Assembly: GCF_902833225.1 (NCBI RefSeq)
Contig: NZ_CADFEI010000006.1
Coordinates: 357,228 to 421,227, forward strand
Direction: 5' to 3'
DNA length: 64,000 nt
Source of the DNA: Burkholderia sp. BCC1644
Lineage (GTDB): Bacteria > Pseudomonadota > Gammaproteobacteria > Burkholderiales > Burkholderiaceae
The notes under the pieces were generated by a model. That model was not told the DNA's origin. It made no database searches and worked only from the letters and a program-made list of their open reading frames with translations. The first letter of the stretch is position 1, and every line of letters begins with the position of its first letter. This document shows, in pieces, positions 35,872-44,397 of this stretch. A program made the translations under genes and the position numbers.

Positions 35872-36810
35872 CTACGCGTAGGCCACCGAACGATCGCGCC
35901 CGAGCCGCTTCGCGCGATAGAGCGCGGCGTCGGCCTCGTTGACCAGCACGTCGCTGGTCGGCGCGCCCGTCTTCGCGCATGCCCCGCCGACGCTCGCCGT
36001 CACCGGCACGCTGACGCCCTCGGCATCGACCGGCAGGCTGCCGATCGCGTCGCGCACCTTGTCGGCCACCAGCATCGCCTCGTCGAGATTCGTGCACGGC
36101 AGCAGCAGTGCGAATTCCTCGCCGCCGAAGCGGCCGAACGTATCCTGCGCGCGCACGATCGACGCGACGCGGCGCGCCGTCTCGCGCAGCACGGCGTCGC
36201 CGGCCGCATGGCCGAAGCGGTCGTTGATCGTCTTGAAGTGGTCGAGGTCGAACAGCAGCACCGACATGTCACCGCCGTAACGCTGCCAGCGCGCGAATTC
36301 GTCGCCGAGCCGCGCCTCGAAGAAGCGCCGGTTCGCGATGCCGGTCAGCCCGTCGCGATTCGCGTGTTCGCGCAGCTTCGCGACGGCTTCCTCGCGCTCG
36401 CGCTGCATCACGCTCACGTGCGTGACGTCCGAGATCGTCACGCACACGGCCTCGACGTCGCGGCCGCGCGTGAGCGGCATGAACGTGCAGTCCTGCTGCA
36501 TGTAGTCGACGCCGCCGGTAATCGGCCGGTCGTGCTCGAAGCGGAACAGGTAGGGCCGCTGCTCCCACGAACTGAATGCGAAGCTGCCGAGCTGGAACAC
36601 GCTCTCGAGCTTGCGCGACAGCCACGTGTGCGGCAGATCCGGAAAGCGGTCGAACAGGTTGCGGCCGATCACGTCGGCCGCCGGAATGCCGCTGTGATCC
36701 TGCATGAAGCGGTTCCACATCAGCACGGTCATCGAGCGGTCGAGCACGAACAGCCCGAAGCCGACCCGCTCGATCACGAGGTCGCTCAGCGACGGGGCGG
36801 CGGCCGTCAT
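35872..36810 (-). CDS. PAS-GGDEF diguanylate cyclase
   Basis: This 312-residue soluble protein has an N-terminal PAS domain (about residues 10-130: VGFGLFVLDRSMTVLMWNRFMQDHSGIPAADVIGRNLFDRFP), a short coiled linker and a GGDEF domain with GGEEF at 229-233. An I-site RAQD at 220-223 lies five residues upstream. The ATG overlaps the stop of the CheC-like gene (ATGA), making this the output of a three-gene operon with CheY-like and CheC-like proteins. Confidence 0.92.
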   Translation of the reverse strand: MTAAAPSLSDLVIERVGFGLFVLDRSMTVLMWNRFMQDHSGIPAADVIGRNLFDRFPDLPHTWLSRKLESVFQLGSFAFSSWEQRPYLFRFEHDRPITGGVDYMQQDCTFMPLTRGRDVEAVCVTISDVTHVSVMQREREEAVAKLREHANRDGLTGIANRRFFEARLGDEFARWQRYGGDMSVLLFDLDHFKTINDRFGHAAGDAVLRETARRVASIVRAQDTFGRFGGEEFALLLPCTNLDEAMLVADKVRDAIGSLPVDAEGVSVPVTASVGGACAKTGAPTSDVLVNEADAALYRAKRLGRDRSVAYA

Positions 36811-37433
36811 AGCGCGGACAGCAACGCGTCGAGCGCGTCGCCCATCAACCGGATCGAATCCTCGGCCATCAGCATGACGAAGTGAGCGCGGAACGTGTGG
36901 TCCTCGAGCCCGAAATTCACCTCGAGCAGCAGCGCGACGCTCCACGCGAGCACGTTCGGCTCGAACACGTCGTCGAACGACACGTTCGCGCCGAGCAACC
37001 CCGGCGGGAAGAACACGGGCTTGCGGCCGAGCTCGTCGAGGATCGATGCGACGCACGCGCCCATCAGCACGTTCGCGACGTCGAACACGAGTTCGTCGGG
37101 CGTCGCCATCCCGCCGTAGACGCCGTCGCCGAACGTGCGGTCGACGACCGACATGAGCCGCGCGACACCCGACGTGCGGCACAGCACGATCGCTTCGCCC
37201 TTGATGTCGGAACGGAAGCCCTGGCGCACGGCGGTCACGTTGTCGTGAATGCCCGTCATCTCGCGCAGCGCGTTGCCCGCGTCGGCCGCTTGCACGACGC
37301 GCACGCGCGGCACCGACAACTCGATGAAGCGCCCGAGCAACAACGCAAGCCGCGCGGCGGCGCGGCCCATTGCAAGGTTGGCGATCTCCTGCAACGCGTC
37401 GCGTTGCTCCGCCGTGAACACCGATTCAGGCAT
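36807..37433 (-). CDS. CheC/CheX-like chemotaxis phosphatase
   Basis: This 208-residue protein has the CheC phosphatase pattern near its N-terminus, DALQEIANLAMGRAAARLA (Glu16 and Asn19). A second, altered copy is FDVANVLMGACVASILDEL, where Asp replaces Glu. CheC proteins dephosphorylate CheY-P. ATG 37433 is placed ten bases after AAGGAG; ATG 37442 is possible. It overlaps the CheY-like gene upstream and the GGDEF gene downstream, so the three are tightly coupled. Confidence 0.8.
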   Translation of the reverse strand: MPESVFTAEQRDALQEIANLAMGRAAARLALLLGRFIELSVPRVRVVQAADAGNALREMTGIHDNVTAVRQGFRSDIKGEAIVLCRTSGVARLMSVVDRTFGDGVYGGMATPDELVFDVANVLMGACVASILDELGRKPVFFPPGLLGANVSFDDVFEPNVLAWSVALLLEVNFGLEDHTFRAHFVMLMAEDSIRLMGDALDALLSAL

Positions 37434-37794
37434 ACAACCCATACTCCTTGAGAATGGGCAGCAATGCCTCCGACGTCACGGGCTTGGCAACGAATGCGAT
37501 CGCGCCCAATTCACGCACGCGTGCTTGCGCCTGCGGCTGGATATCGGCGGATACCACGATCACGAACGTGTTCAGATCTTCGTGGCGCAGTGTTTCCAGG
37601 ACCTGATATCCGCTCATGTCGGGCATCGTCAGGTCCAGAAACATCACGGAAGCTTTGCCGTCACGATAGAGCGCCAAGGCCTCGCGACCATTCGCTGCAT
37701 ACGCGACTTCAACGTCCCAGTCTCCCGGCAGCGCCTTTGTCAGAAGTTTGCGAGCGAGCAGCGAATCGTCGGCAATTACAATCGGCAAAGGCAT
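37426..37794 (-). CDS. Single-domain response regulator (CheY-like)
   Basis: This 122-residue receiver domain has Asp9-Asp10, phospho-acceptor Asp54 in VMFLDLTMPDMSGYQVL, Ser82 in VVSADIQ and Lys104 in FVAKPVTSE. There is no output domain. It heads the operon with the CheC-like phosphatase and the PAS-GGDEF cyclase, and lies divergent from a hybrid histidine kinase that could be its phosphodonor. Confidence 0.9.
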   Translation of the reverse strand: MPLPIVIADDSLLARKLLTKALPGDWDVEVAYAANGREALALYRDGKASVMFLDLTMPDMSGYQVLETLRHEDLNTFVIVVSADIQPQAQARVRELGAIAFVAKPVTSEALLPILKEYGLYA

Positions 37795-38226
37795 GGGGCG
37801 ATGCGGTATACGGAATGGTCTCTCTCGCGTTAACGACCGCGCGGCGCACTTCTTTAGGGGCCATGCGTTCGGGCGCGGGCAACCGCCTTGCGGCCGTGCG
37901 CGGGCGTCGCGACGCAGGTGCGCGCGACGCCCGCGCGGCGATCGCCGGCGGGCGCATATATCTGTCATAGGGAAAGCAAGGCGCGATTCTCGGAGTAAAC
38001 CGGAGGCGATGCAACTCGCCATTTTCACCATTTCGAACAGAATCGGTCCGATCGCACGCCATTCCGAAAACAGCCGCGATCATTTTCGAGATAAGCACGC
38101 AAAATTTTTCCTTGTGTACGTTTGCGCTGCCGGATTCGTCGCGTTTTCAATCTGACAGTTTCCCCCTGTCGGAATCGACAGGATCGTGACGCCGCGGGCT
38201 GCGCGGCGGGCCGTCGCAACTCGTTT
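37795..38226. other. Divergent intergenic region between the CheY-like operon and a hybrid kinase
   Basis: This 432-bp gap has no gene. CCTGTCG-GAAT-CGACAGG at 38167-38184 is a perfect 7-bp inverted repeat 43 bp upstream of the kinase start and a plausible operator. No clear -35/-10 pair was identified. Confidence 0.45.
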
Positions 38227-40512
38227 ATGATGGCAGGCACCTCCGCCTCACCCGCTTCTTCGATGACGTCCGACCGGCCTGCCGACTCCCACGCCCCCGC
38301 CTCCCCGCCCGCCGACGATTGGCAGGACGACGGCAGCTACGCGTCCGGCGCCCCCGAACACGATTTCGCGGTGCGCCGCGTGACGCTGATCGTGCTGCTC
38401 GTCGCGGCGATCGTGCTGCCGTGCATCTACGTGGTGGTGATGGCGTACAACGACCTGAATACGCGCGAGGCCGCCGCGAGCGACGTGACGATGCGCACGG
38501 TGCGGGTTGCCGAGGAGCACGCGCTCAAGGTGTTCGACCTGAGCGAGACACTCGATGCGCGCATCGTCGACCTGGTGCAGGACATGGACGACGCCACCGT
38601 GCGCACCAAGGAATCCGACATCCACGAAGCGCTGAACACGATCGGCGGCGGTTATCCGCAGGTGGCCGCCGTGTCGATCTTCGGCGCGAGCGGGATGCTG
38701 CTCGCCAACAGCCTCTACTACCCGGCGCCGTATGCGTCGATCGCGAACCGCGACGACTTCACGGGCATCCGCGACGGCAAGGTCATCGAACACATCTCGC
38801 GGCTGATGATGGGGCCGCTCAAGCTCGAGAACATTCCGGTCTTCAACACGGGCGTCGCGCGCCGTCACAGCGACGGTTCGTTCGCCGGGATGGTGTCGAT
38901 CGCGCTGAAGTCGTCGTATTTCAATGCGTTCTATCGCGACCTCCTCGGCGGCGCGAGCACGCCGATGACGATGGCGCTCGCGCGCTCGGACGGCGCGGTG
39001 ATCGCGTCGTATCCGCCGCCGCCGTCGCTCGCACACACCGATCGCTCGGTCACGTTCGGCAACGCGCGCAACGATCCGCGCGCAGGCGTCGTGCGCGTGC
39101 GCCACGACGGCGCGAGCAGCGAGATCGTCGCGTACCGCCAGGTCGGCAGCTATCCCGTGTACGTGACGTGCGCGTACCGCACGTCGGCGATCTGGCATGA
39201 ATGGTACGAACACCTGAGCGTGCTGTTCATCTCGATGTTCGCGCCGTCGATCGCGCTGTGGTCGGTGATCTGGCTGTCGCTCAAGCGGTTGAAGGCGGAA
39301 GAGGAGGCGTGGGATCGCTGGCAGGCCGAAGCATCGATGCGGCGTTCGATCGAGTCGGCGTACCGGCAGTCGCGCAAGATGCAGGCGCTCGGCAACCTCG
39401 TCGGCAGCGTCGCGCACGACTTCAACAACCTGCTGATGATCATCTCGAGCAACGTGCAGATCGCACGGCGGCGCGGCGTCCAGCATCTCGACAAGGAACT
39501 CGGCGCGATCGAGCGCGCGCTGAAGAACGGGCAGTCGCTCACGCGCCAGCTCCTCGGCGTCGCGCGCAAGCAGCCGCTGCACAACGAGACGATCGACGTC
39601 GGGCAATGGGTCGGCACGTGCCGCGAACTGCTGAAGACGTCGCTCGGTTCGAAGTCGTCGCTGGTCGTCGCGATCGAGCCCGGCGTCTGGCCGATCCGCG
39701 TCGACGTCGCGGAGCTCGAACTCGCGGTGATCAACCTCGCGGTCAACGCGCGCGACGCGATGGCGTCCGGCGGCCGCTTCACGGTCGGCGCGCGCAACGT
39801 GACGCTGCGTCGTGAGGACGGCTTCCCGCTGACCGGCGATTTCGTGCAGATCTCGCTCGACGATACGGGTTCGGGCATGGCGCCCGACGTGCTCGCGCGC
39901 GCATTCGAACCGCTGTTCACGACGAAGGCGCAGGGGATGGGGACGGGGCTCGGCCTGCCGCAGGTGTTCGCGTTCTGCGAACGCTCGGGCGGCCTGGCGA
40001 CGATCGACAGCGCGGTCGGGGCCGGCACATCGGTGCGCCTCTATCTGCCGCGCGCACGCGCCGAAGACGTCGTCGCGCGGCCGCCGGCCGTCGCGCACGA
40101 AGCAGGCACGGGCGCACTCGCGGGCCTGCACGTGCTGCTCGTCGAGGACAACAGCGAAGTCGCGGCCGGCACGGAGGCGCTGCTGTCGCTGCTCGGCCAC
40201 CGCGTGACCTATGCGCCCAGCGCCGACGATGCGCTGCGCCTGATCGAGGGCGCGGCCGCGAACGATGCGTTCGACCTCGTGATTTCGGATATCCACATGC
40301 CGGGCCGCCTGAACGGCATCGACCTCGCGGAAGCGGTCGACAAGCGGCCGGGGAAGCTGCCCGTGATTCTCGTCACGGGTTACGCGGAGGAGCTCGACCG
40401 CACGCGCACCGTCAACGTCCGCGTGCTGTCGAAGCCGTTCGACATCGCGCTGCTCGACGAAATCCTGCTGGGCATCCGCGAAGCGCGCGACGCGCGGCAC
40501 GCCGGCGCGTGA
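38227..40512 (+). CDS. Hybrid sensor histidine kinase/response regulator
   Basis: This 761-residue membrane protein has a disordered N-terminus, a first helix at about residues 51-73, a periplasmic PDC/dCache-like sensor to about residue 330, a second helix, and a kinase core with His397 in GSVAHDFNNLLMII. ATPase boxes are INLAVNARDAM, DDTGSGMAPDVL and GTGLGLPQVFAF. A C-terminal receiver has acceptor Asp688 in DLVISDIHMPG. The HDFNN type of His box is shared with many hybrid kinases that lack their own output domain. Start codons 38227 and 38230 overlap (ATGATG). Confidence 0.92.
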   Translation: MMAGTSASPASSMTSDRPADSHAPASPPADDWQDDGSYASGAPEHDFAVRRVTLIVLLVAAIVLPCIYVVVMAYNDLNTREAAASDVTMRTVRVAEEHALKVFDLSETLDARIVDLVQDMDDATVRTKESDIHEALNTIGGGYPQVAAVSIFGASGMLLANSLYYPAPYASIANRDDFTGIRDGKVIEHISRLMMGPLKLENIPVFNTGVARRHSDGSFAGMVSIALKSSYFNAFYRDLLGGASTPMTMALARSDGAVIASYPPPPSLAHTDRSVTFGNARNDPRAGVVRVRHDGASSEIVAYRQVGSYPVYVTCAYRTSAIWHEWYEHLSVLFISMFAPSIALWSVIWLSLKRLKAEEEAWDRWQAEASMRRSIESAYRQSRKMQALGNLVGSVAHDFNNLLMIISSNVQIARRRGVQHLDKELGAIERALKNGQSLTRQLLGVARKQPLHNETIDVGQWVGTCRELLKTSLGSKSSLVVAIEPGVWPIRVDVAELELAVINLAVNARDAMASGGRFTVGARNVTLRREDGFPLTGDFVQISLDDTGSGMAPDVLARAFEPLFTTKAQGMGTGLGLPQVFAFCERSGGLATIDSAVGAGTSVRLYLPRARAEDVVARPPAVAHEAGTGALAGLHVLLVEDNSEVAAGTEALLSLLGHRVTYAPSADDALRLIEGAAANDAFDLVISDIHMPGRLNGIDLAEAVDKRPGKLPVILVTGYAEELDRTRTVNVRVLSKPFDIALLDEILLGIREARDARHAGA

Positions 40513-40555
40513 CCCGCTGCGTGCGGGCCCGCGCCGACGGCCGAACGCGTGACGC

Positions 40556-41110
40556 TCAGGCCGACTTCAGCAGGCGCACCCAGCCCGCGTAGCGATCGAC
40601 AAAGCCCTGCAGGAACTTGCGGGTGTCTTCGCTGACGATCTGGCCTTGATCGTCGATACGTGCCGGATCGTGCTTGATGAACATCTCGGGTTGAGCGAGC
40701 GTCTTCACGTCGAGGTATGCGAGCACGTTGCGCAGGTGCTGCTGCGCGAGCGCGGTGCCGACGGCGCCCGGCGACGTGCCGAGGACCGCACCGGGCTTGC
40801 CCGACCACGAGTTGGAACCCCACGGGCGCGAACCCCAGTCGAGCGCATTCTTCAGCACGCCGGGAATCGACCGGTTGTATTCGGGCGTGACGAACAGCAG
40901 CGCGTCGGCGGCTTCGATCGACTGCTTGAAGCGCTTCGCGACTTCCGGAAAATCCGCGTCGTAGTCCTGGCTGTACAGCGGCAGCTCGCCGATCTCGACG
41001 AACTCGAACGAAAAATCGGCGGGGGCGAGCGAAATCACGGCATGCGCGAGCGCACGGTTCGTCGATGTGCGGCGCAGGCTGCCGACGACGACCGCAATAC
41101 GATAGGACAT
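40556..41110 (-). CDS. NAD(P)H-dependent FMN reductase/quinone reductase
   Basis: This 184-residue flavodoxin-fold enzyme has the FMN-phosphate loop VVVGSLRRTSTNRALA, the FVTPEYNRSIPGVLKNALDWGSRP signature and GKPGAVLGTSPGAVG, matching the chromate/azo/quinone reductase group (ChrR/YieF-like). It should reduce quinones or FMN with NAD(P)H. AAGGAG precedes ATG 41110. It appears monocistronic. Confidence 0.92.
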   Translation of the reverse strand: MSYRIAVVVGSLRRTSTNRALAHAVISLAPADFSFEFVEIGELPLYSQDYDADFPEVAKRFKQSIEAADALLFVTPEYNRSIPGVLKNALDWGSRPWGSNSWSGKPGAVLGTSPGAVGTALAQQHLRNVLAYLDVKTLAQPEMFIKHDPARIDDQGQIVSEDTRKFLQGFVDRYAGWVRLLKSA

Positions 41111-41224
41111 GGCATTCTCCTTCCGGTGAGTGAGGAATCGGATCAATTGCTTCCGAACGGGCAATAAAGGTCTGTTTATAGGCAAGCCAGCCCGCGAGCC
41201 GTCCCACGGGGCCGTCCGGCCGAC

Positions 41225-41258
41225 TTTCCACAAGGTTTTCCACAGAAATTGTGGATAA
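41225..41258. promoter_or_regulatory. Cluster of DnaA-box-like sequences
   Basis: TTTCCACAA at about 41226-41234, TTTTCCACA at 41236-41244 and TTGTGGATAA at 41249-41258 (reverse of TTATCCACAA, a perfect consensus box) lie within 34 bp in the 367-bp gap between the FMN reductase and sigma factor genes. Nothing else was recognised in this gap. Confidence 0.6.
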
Positions 41259-41477
41259 CTCGACCGTTATGTTCTGACGTTACAGATTGCCCGCCGCGCG
41301 ACGCCGTCGACGCGCAAGCCGGGGTTCGGCAAGCATAGCGCAGCACGCTGGCCGGTTTCGTGAAATCGTGACGGAACATGCATTGCAGGCCGGCGGCGCG
41401 CCCAGTAAGCTGCTCGCACCGCGATGCGCGCGCCCGGTGGCGCAAGCGCGATCGTTTCGAAACACTGCAACCCAGAC

Positions 41478-42077
41478 ATGCCGTCCGCCTACGACGATCC
41501 CGTTTATCTCGCGCAACTGCGGCGCGACCTGCTGCGCTTCGCGCGACTCCAGCTCCGCGATACCGACGCGGCCGAAGACGCCGTGCAGGAAGCGCTGGCC
41601 GCCGCGTGGTCGCACGCGGGCGATTTCGCCGGGCTGTCGGCCCACAAGACGTGGGTGTTCGGCATCCTGCGCAACAAGCTGATCGACGTGCTGCGCGCGC
41701 GGCAGCGGACAGTCAACCTGTCCGCGCTCGACGCCGAACTCGACGGCGAATCGGTGCTCGATCGAGAACTGTTCAAGGAGAACGGGCATTGGGCCGCGCA
41801 TGCGAAGCCGCGACCATGGCCGAAGCCCGAGACGCTGTTGCAGCAGCAGCAGTTCTGGACGCTGTTCCAGGTCTGCCTCGACCACCTTCCGGAACAGATC
41901 GGGCGCGTGTTCATGATGCGCGAATTTCTCGATGTCGAGATTGCGGAAATCTGCAGCGAACTGACGATGACGACGAATCATTGCAGCGTGCTGCTGTATC
42001 GGGCGCGCACGCGCCTGCGAACCTGCCTGAGTGAAAAAGGACTGACGACCGAAGATGCTGCCGGGGAAATGTACTGA
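41478..42077 (+). CDS. ECF-family RNA polymerase sigma factor
   Basis: This 199-residue sigma factor has region 2 (YLAQLRRDLLRFARLQLRDTDAAEDAVQEALAAAWSHAGDF, KTWVFGILRNKLIDVLRAR), a longer than usual linker rich in Trp and Pro (about residues 95-125) and region 4 (LDHLPEQIGRVFMMREFLDVEIAEICSELTMTTNHCSVLLYRARTRLR). ATG 41478 follows upstream in-frame starts without a ribosome site. Its end overlaps a zinc-finger anti-sigma gene, the normal partner. Confidence 0.92.
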   Translation: MPSAYDDPVYLAQLRRDLLRFARLQLRDTDAAEDAVQEALAAAWSHAGDFAGLSAHKTWVFGILRNKLIDVLRARQRTVNLSALDAELDGESVLDRELFKENGHWAAHAKPRPWPKPETLLQQQQFWTLFQVCLDHLPEQIGRVFMMREFLDVEIAEICSELTMTTNHCSVLLYRARTRLRTCLSEKGLTTEDAAGEMY

Positions 42078-42270
42078 CATCACGCGACTGCTGTCGGATG
42101 CGCTCGACCGGCATCTGACGCTGCACGAACGACTGCAGGTGCGCATTCATCTGCCGACCTGCAGCGGATGCAGAGCCTATCGCGGGCAAATTTCGCTGTT
42201 GCGGACGGCCGCGAAAGCGGCGGCGGGGCAGGAGCCGGACGATGACGGTACGTCGTCCGGCGAACGCTAG
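42055..42270 (+). CDS. Zinc-finger anti-sigma factor (zf-HC2)
   Basis: This 71-residue protein has the ZAS motif HLPTCSGCR (His32, Cys36, Cys39) after a helix, and no membrane segment, so it is a soluble cytoplasmic anti-sigma factor. It overlaps the sigma gene by 23 bp. Soluble ZAS proteins often respond to thiol oxidation or metals. Confidence 0.85.
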   Translation: MLPGKCTDITRLLSDALDRHLTLHERLQVRIHLPTCSGCRAYRGQISLLRTAAKAAAGQEPDDDGTSSGER

Positions 42271-42394
42271 GATACGGTTCGTGTCGCCGCTCTCGTTCGC
42301 GTCGCAGGCGGTGGATTGCCCGGCGATCGCGTCGGCGTCGAATGCCCGCGCGAGCGTCGGACTGATGCAATAAGAAAAATACGCCGGCCAGGAA

Positions 42395-42754
42395 TTATTC
42401 GAACAGCGCTTTCACCGATTCGGGCGGCCGGCCAATCGCCGCCTTGCCGCGATACACGACGATGGGCCGCTGCAGCAGAATCGGATGCGCGGCAATCGCG
42501 GCATAGGCCTCGGCGTCGGTCAAATCCGCGCGGGCCAGATTCAGCGCCTTGTACGGCTCCTCGCCGTCACGCAGCATGTCGCGCATCGGGCGGGCGAGTT
42601 GCCGATGCAGCGTTTCCAGTTCCTCGACCGTCGGCGGCGTCTTCAGGTACTCGACGACATTCAGCGGCGTGCCGGTGGTATTCAGCGATTCGACCAACGC
42701 AAGCGTCTCGCGCGACTTCGAGCATCGGGGGTTGTGGTAGATCGTGATCATCAT
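42395..42754 (-). CDS. arsC: Arsenate reductase, glutaredoxin type
   Basis: This 119-residue ArsC/Spx-fold protein has the active-site Cys11 in IYHNPRCSKSRETLALV, the EYLKTPPT loop and HPILLQRPIVVYRGKAAIGRPPE with the conserved Arg triad. The length matches glutathione/glutaredoxin-linked ArsC. No other ars genes are present. Starts at 42754 or 42751 are both ATG. Confidence 0.92.
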   Translation of the reverse strand: MMITIYHNPRCSKSRETLALVESLNTTGTPLNVVEYLKTPPTVEELETLHRQLARPMRDMLRDGEEPYKALNLARADLTDAEAYAAIAAHPILLQRPIVVYRGKAAIGRPPESVKALFE

Positions 42755-42938
42755 TCAGGCCTGGATGGTAGAGCCCTGTATTGTAGCCAGTCTGTGCGAG
42801 GGGTTCTGAGGGGGCGGCTGGGGTGAAGTCGGGTGTGGATTCGGTGTATCGCCGAGGCAGTCGGTGAGGCGGCGCATCATGGCAGGGAGCCGCGAGAGGG
42901 GAGCGCTCTCCGGGGCACATGCTTCAAAGAATGGATGT

Positions 42939-42954
42939 GTTTATGCGCATAAAG
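42939..42954. repeat. parS site 1
   Basis: GTTTATGCGCATAAAG, one mismatch to the perfect palindrome at the last base. ParB binding site. Confidence 0.85.
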
Positions 42955-43060
42955 TCGGGCGGTGCGCTATCGCGGGATGAAGGCTATGTCTCTGCGAGCC
43001 AATGCATCGTGACTACCTCCGAGGTGAGCGTGTGGTGCGGGGGATAGCGTGAGCCAGGTG

Positions 43061-43076
43061 GTTTATGCGCATAAAG
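43061..43076. repeat. parS site 2
   Basis: GTTTATGCGCATAAAG, identical to site 1. Confidence 0.85.
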
Positions 43077-43247
43077 CCAGCGATCGCTGGGGGAGGTGCG
43101 TCGCAATTTGGCGCGTGATCGCATGTGGATACATCACGGCACCGAGGGGGCGCTATATCGACATGCAGCCTCGCCACGGCATCATCGCGCATCGGATTCA
43201 GGCGGGGCTGCACGTGGCCCATCGTTGCTCGCCATCGAGCGTCGCTG

Positions 43248-43263
43248 GTTTATGCGCATAAAC
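43248..43263. repeat. parS site 3
   Basis: GTTTATGCGCATAAAC, perfect 16-bp palindrome. Confidence 0.9.
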
Positions 43264-43403
43264 ATCGCGCCGTTGAACGCACATCGACGTGCGTTCAACG
43301 GCGCGCACCACCAACGCGGCATGCATGGACAAGGCAGCGGCGCACAACCCTCGCTCGTGCCCCAGGCATTTCGCCACGAGATTGACCGCATAACCTCTGC
43401 CGA

Positions 43404-43419
43404 GTTTATGCGCAGAAAC
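43404..43419. repeat. parS-like site 4
   Basis: GTTTATGCGCAGAAAC, one internal mismatch (T to G), so probably weaker. Confidence 0.7.
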
Positions 43420-43596
43420 TCGCCGGCCGTCTGACATGACACCCCCGTCCAGCGAAAGGGCAGCGCATCGGGATATCGCGGAGGGCGATCATTCACCCCG
43501 ACAACACCGTTGGCGATGACACATCCAACGTCAGCCCATCGACATCTCCAAGCATCGCCCACACGATCCAATCGAGCCACCAATCTCCTCCGGCTC

Positions 43597-43612
43597 GTTT
43601 ATGCGCATAAAC
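43597..43612. repeat. parS site 5
   Basis: GTTTATGCGCATAAAC, perfect palindrome 100 bp upstream of parA. It may also serve ParB control of the par promoter. Confidence 0.9.
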
Positions 43613-43711
43613 CGATAGCCCGAATGGCTAATGCGTAGTTGTCGAACGACAATTTCATTGAAATCCAAATATCGTCCTGTAGAATTCCAACGACCAAAAC
43701 AGGAGTGAAAA

Positions 43712-44374
43712 TTGGCCGCGGAAATCATTGCAGTCACTCAACAAAAAGGTGGCGTCGGCAAAAGCACGATTGCCATGCACCTCGGCGCCGCGTTCCATGA
43801 AAAAGGGAAGCGCGTCCTCGTCATCGACGCAGACCGTCAAAACACGCTGGTTCACTGGTCGAGCGCATCCGGCGACAGCGAAAACGGCATCCCGTTTCCG
43901 GTCGTCAACCTCGCCGAAGCCGACGGCCAGATCCATCGCGAGATCAAGAAGTTCATCAACGACTACGACATCATCGTCGTGGACTGCCCGCCGTCGATCA
44001 CCGAGAAAGTCTCAGGCGTCGTCCTGCTGGCCGCATCGATTGCCGTGATCCCGACTTCGTCGTCGCCCGCCGATTACTGGTCGAGCGTCGGGCTGGTCAA
44101 GCTGATCCAGCAGGCGCAGGTCATGAACGAAGACCTCCGCGCGGTCTTCCTGCTGAACAAGACCGAAGAGAAGCGCATGCTGACCCGCGAGCTAAAGCGT
44201 GCGCTCGAGGAGCTCGGCTTCCCGTTGCTGAAAACGCAGATCCCGACCCGGGAAGCGTACAAGCAGGCGATGGCGCTCGGTCAGACCGTGCTGCAGATGA
44301 ACGATCGCGGCGGCAAGCTGGCCGCCGCCGAAATTCGTGCATGTGCCGACGAAATCGTCGCCATGCTGCCCTGA
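43712..44374 (+). CDS. parA: ParA-family partition ATPase
   Basis: This 220-residue ATPase has the deviant Walker A KGGVGKST (residues 12-19), Walker B DIIVVDCPPSI and LLNKTEEKRMLTREL. The start is TTG at 43712 with AGGAG six bases upstream; no ATG fits. It lacks the N-terminal DNA-binding extension of large plasmid ParA proteins, so it probably does not repress its own promoter alone. It forms the moving ATP-dependent track that positions ParB-parS complexes. Confidence 0.93.
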   Translation: MAAEIIAVTQQKGGVGKSTIAMHLGAAFHEKGKRVLVIDADRQNTLVHWSSASGDSENGIPFPVVNLAEADGQIHREIKKFINDYDIIVVDCPPSITEKVSGVVLLAASIAVIPTSSSPADYWSSVGLVKLIQQAQVMNEDLRAVFLLNKTEEKRMLTRELKRALEELGFPLLKTQIPTREAYKQAMALGQTVLQMNDRGGKLAAAEIRACADEIVAMLP

Positions 44375-44390
44375 CTTTATGCGCACAAAG
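44375..44390. repeat. parS-like site 6 between parA and parB
   Basis: CTTTATGCGCACAAAG, an imperfect copy (three mismatches to the perfect site), starting on the base after the parA stop and just before the parB ribosome site. ParB binding here could modulate parB expression. Confidence 0.55.
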
Positions 44391-44397
44391 GAGTCAC

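Larger units (their letters stand above)
42755..43711. other. Gene-free centromere region of the secondary chromosome
   Basis: This 957-bp stretch has no convincing gene. It contains five copies of a 16-bp palindrome related to GTTTATGCGCATAAAC (listed separately), just upstream of parA. The site core fits the centromere sequence described for chromosome 2 of Burkholderia cenocepacia. It is the partition locus of the replicon. Short open frames over the sites look spurious. Confidence 0.8.

Noticed and set aside
43096..43583. Short open frames of 70-130 codons in the parS region on both strands
   Set aside because: They overlap each other and the centromere palindromes and lack ribosome sites and recognisable domains.
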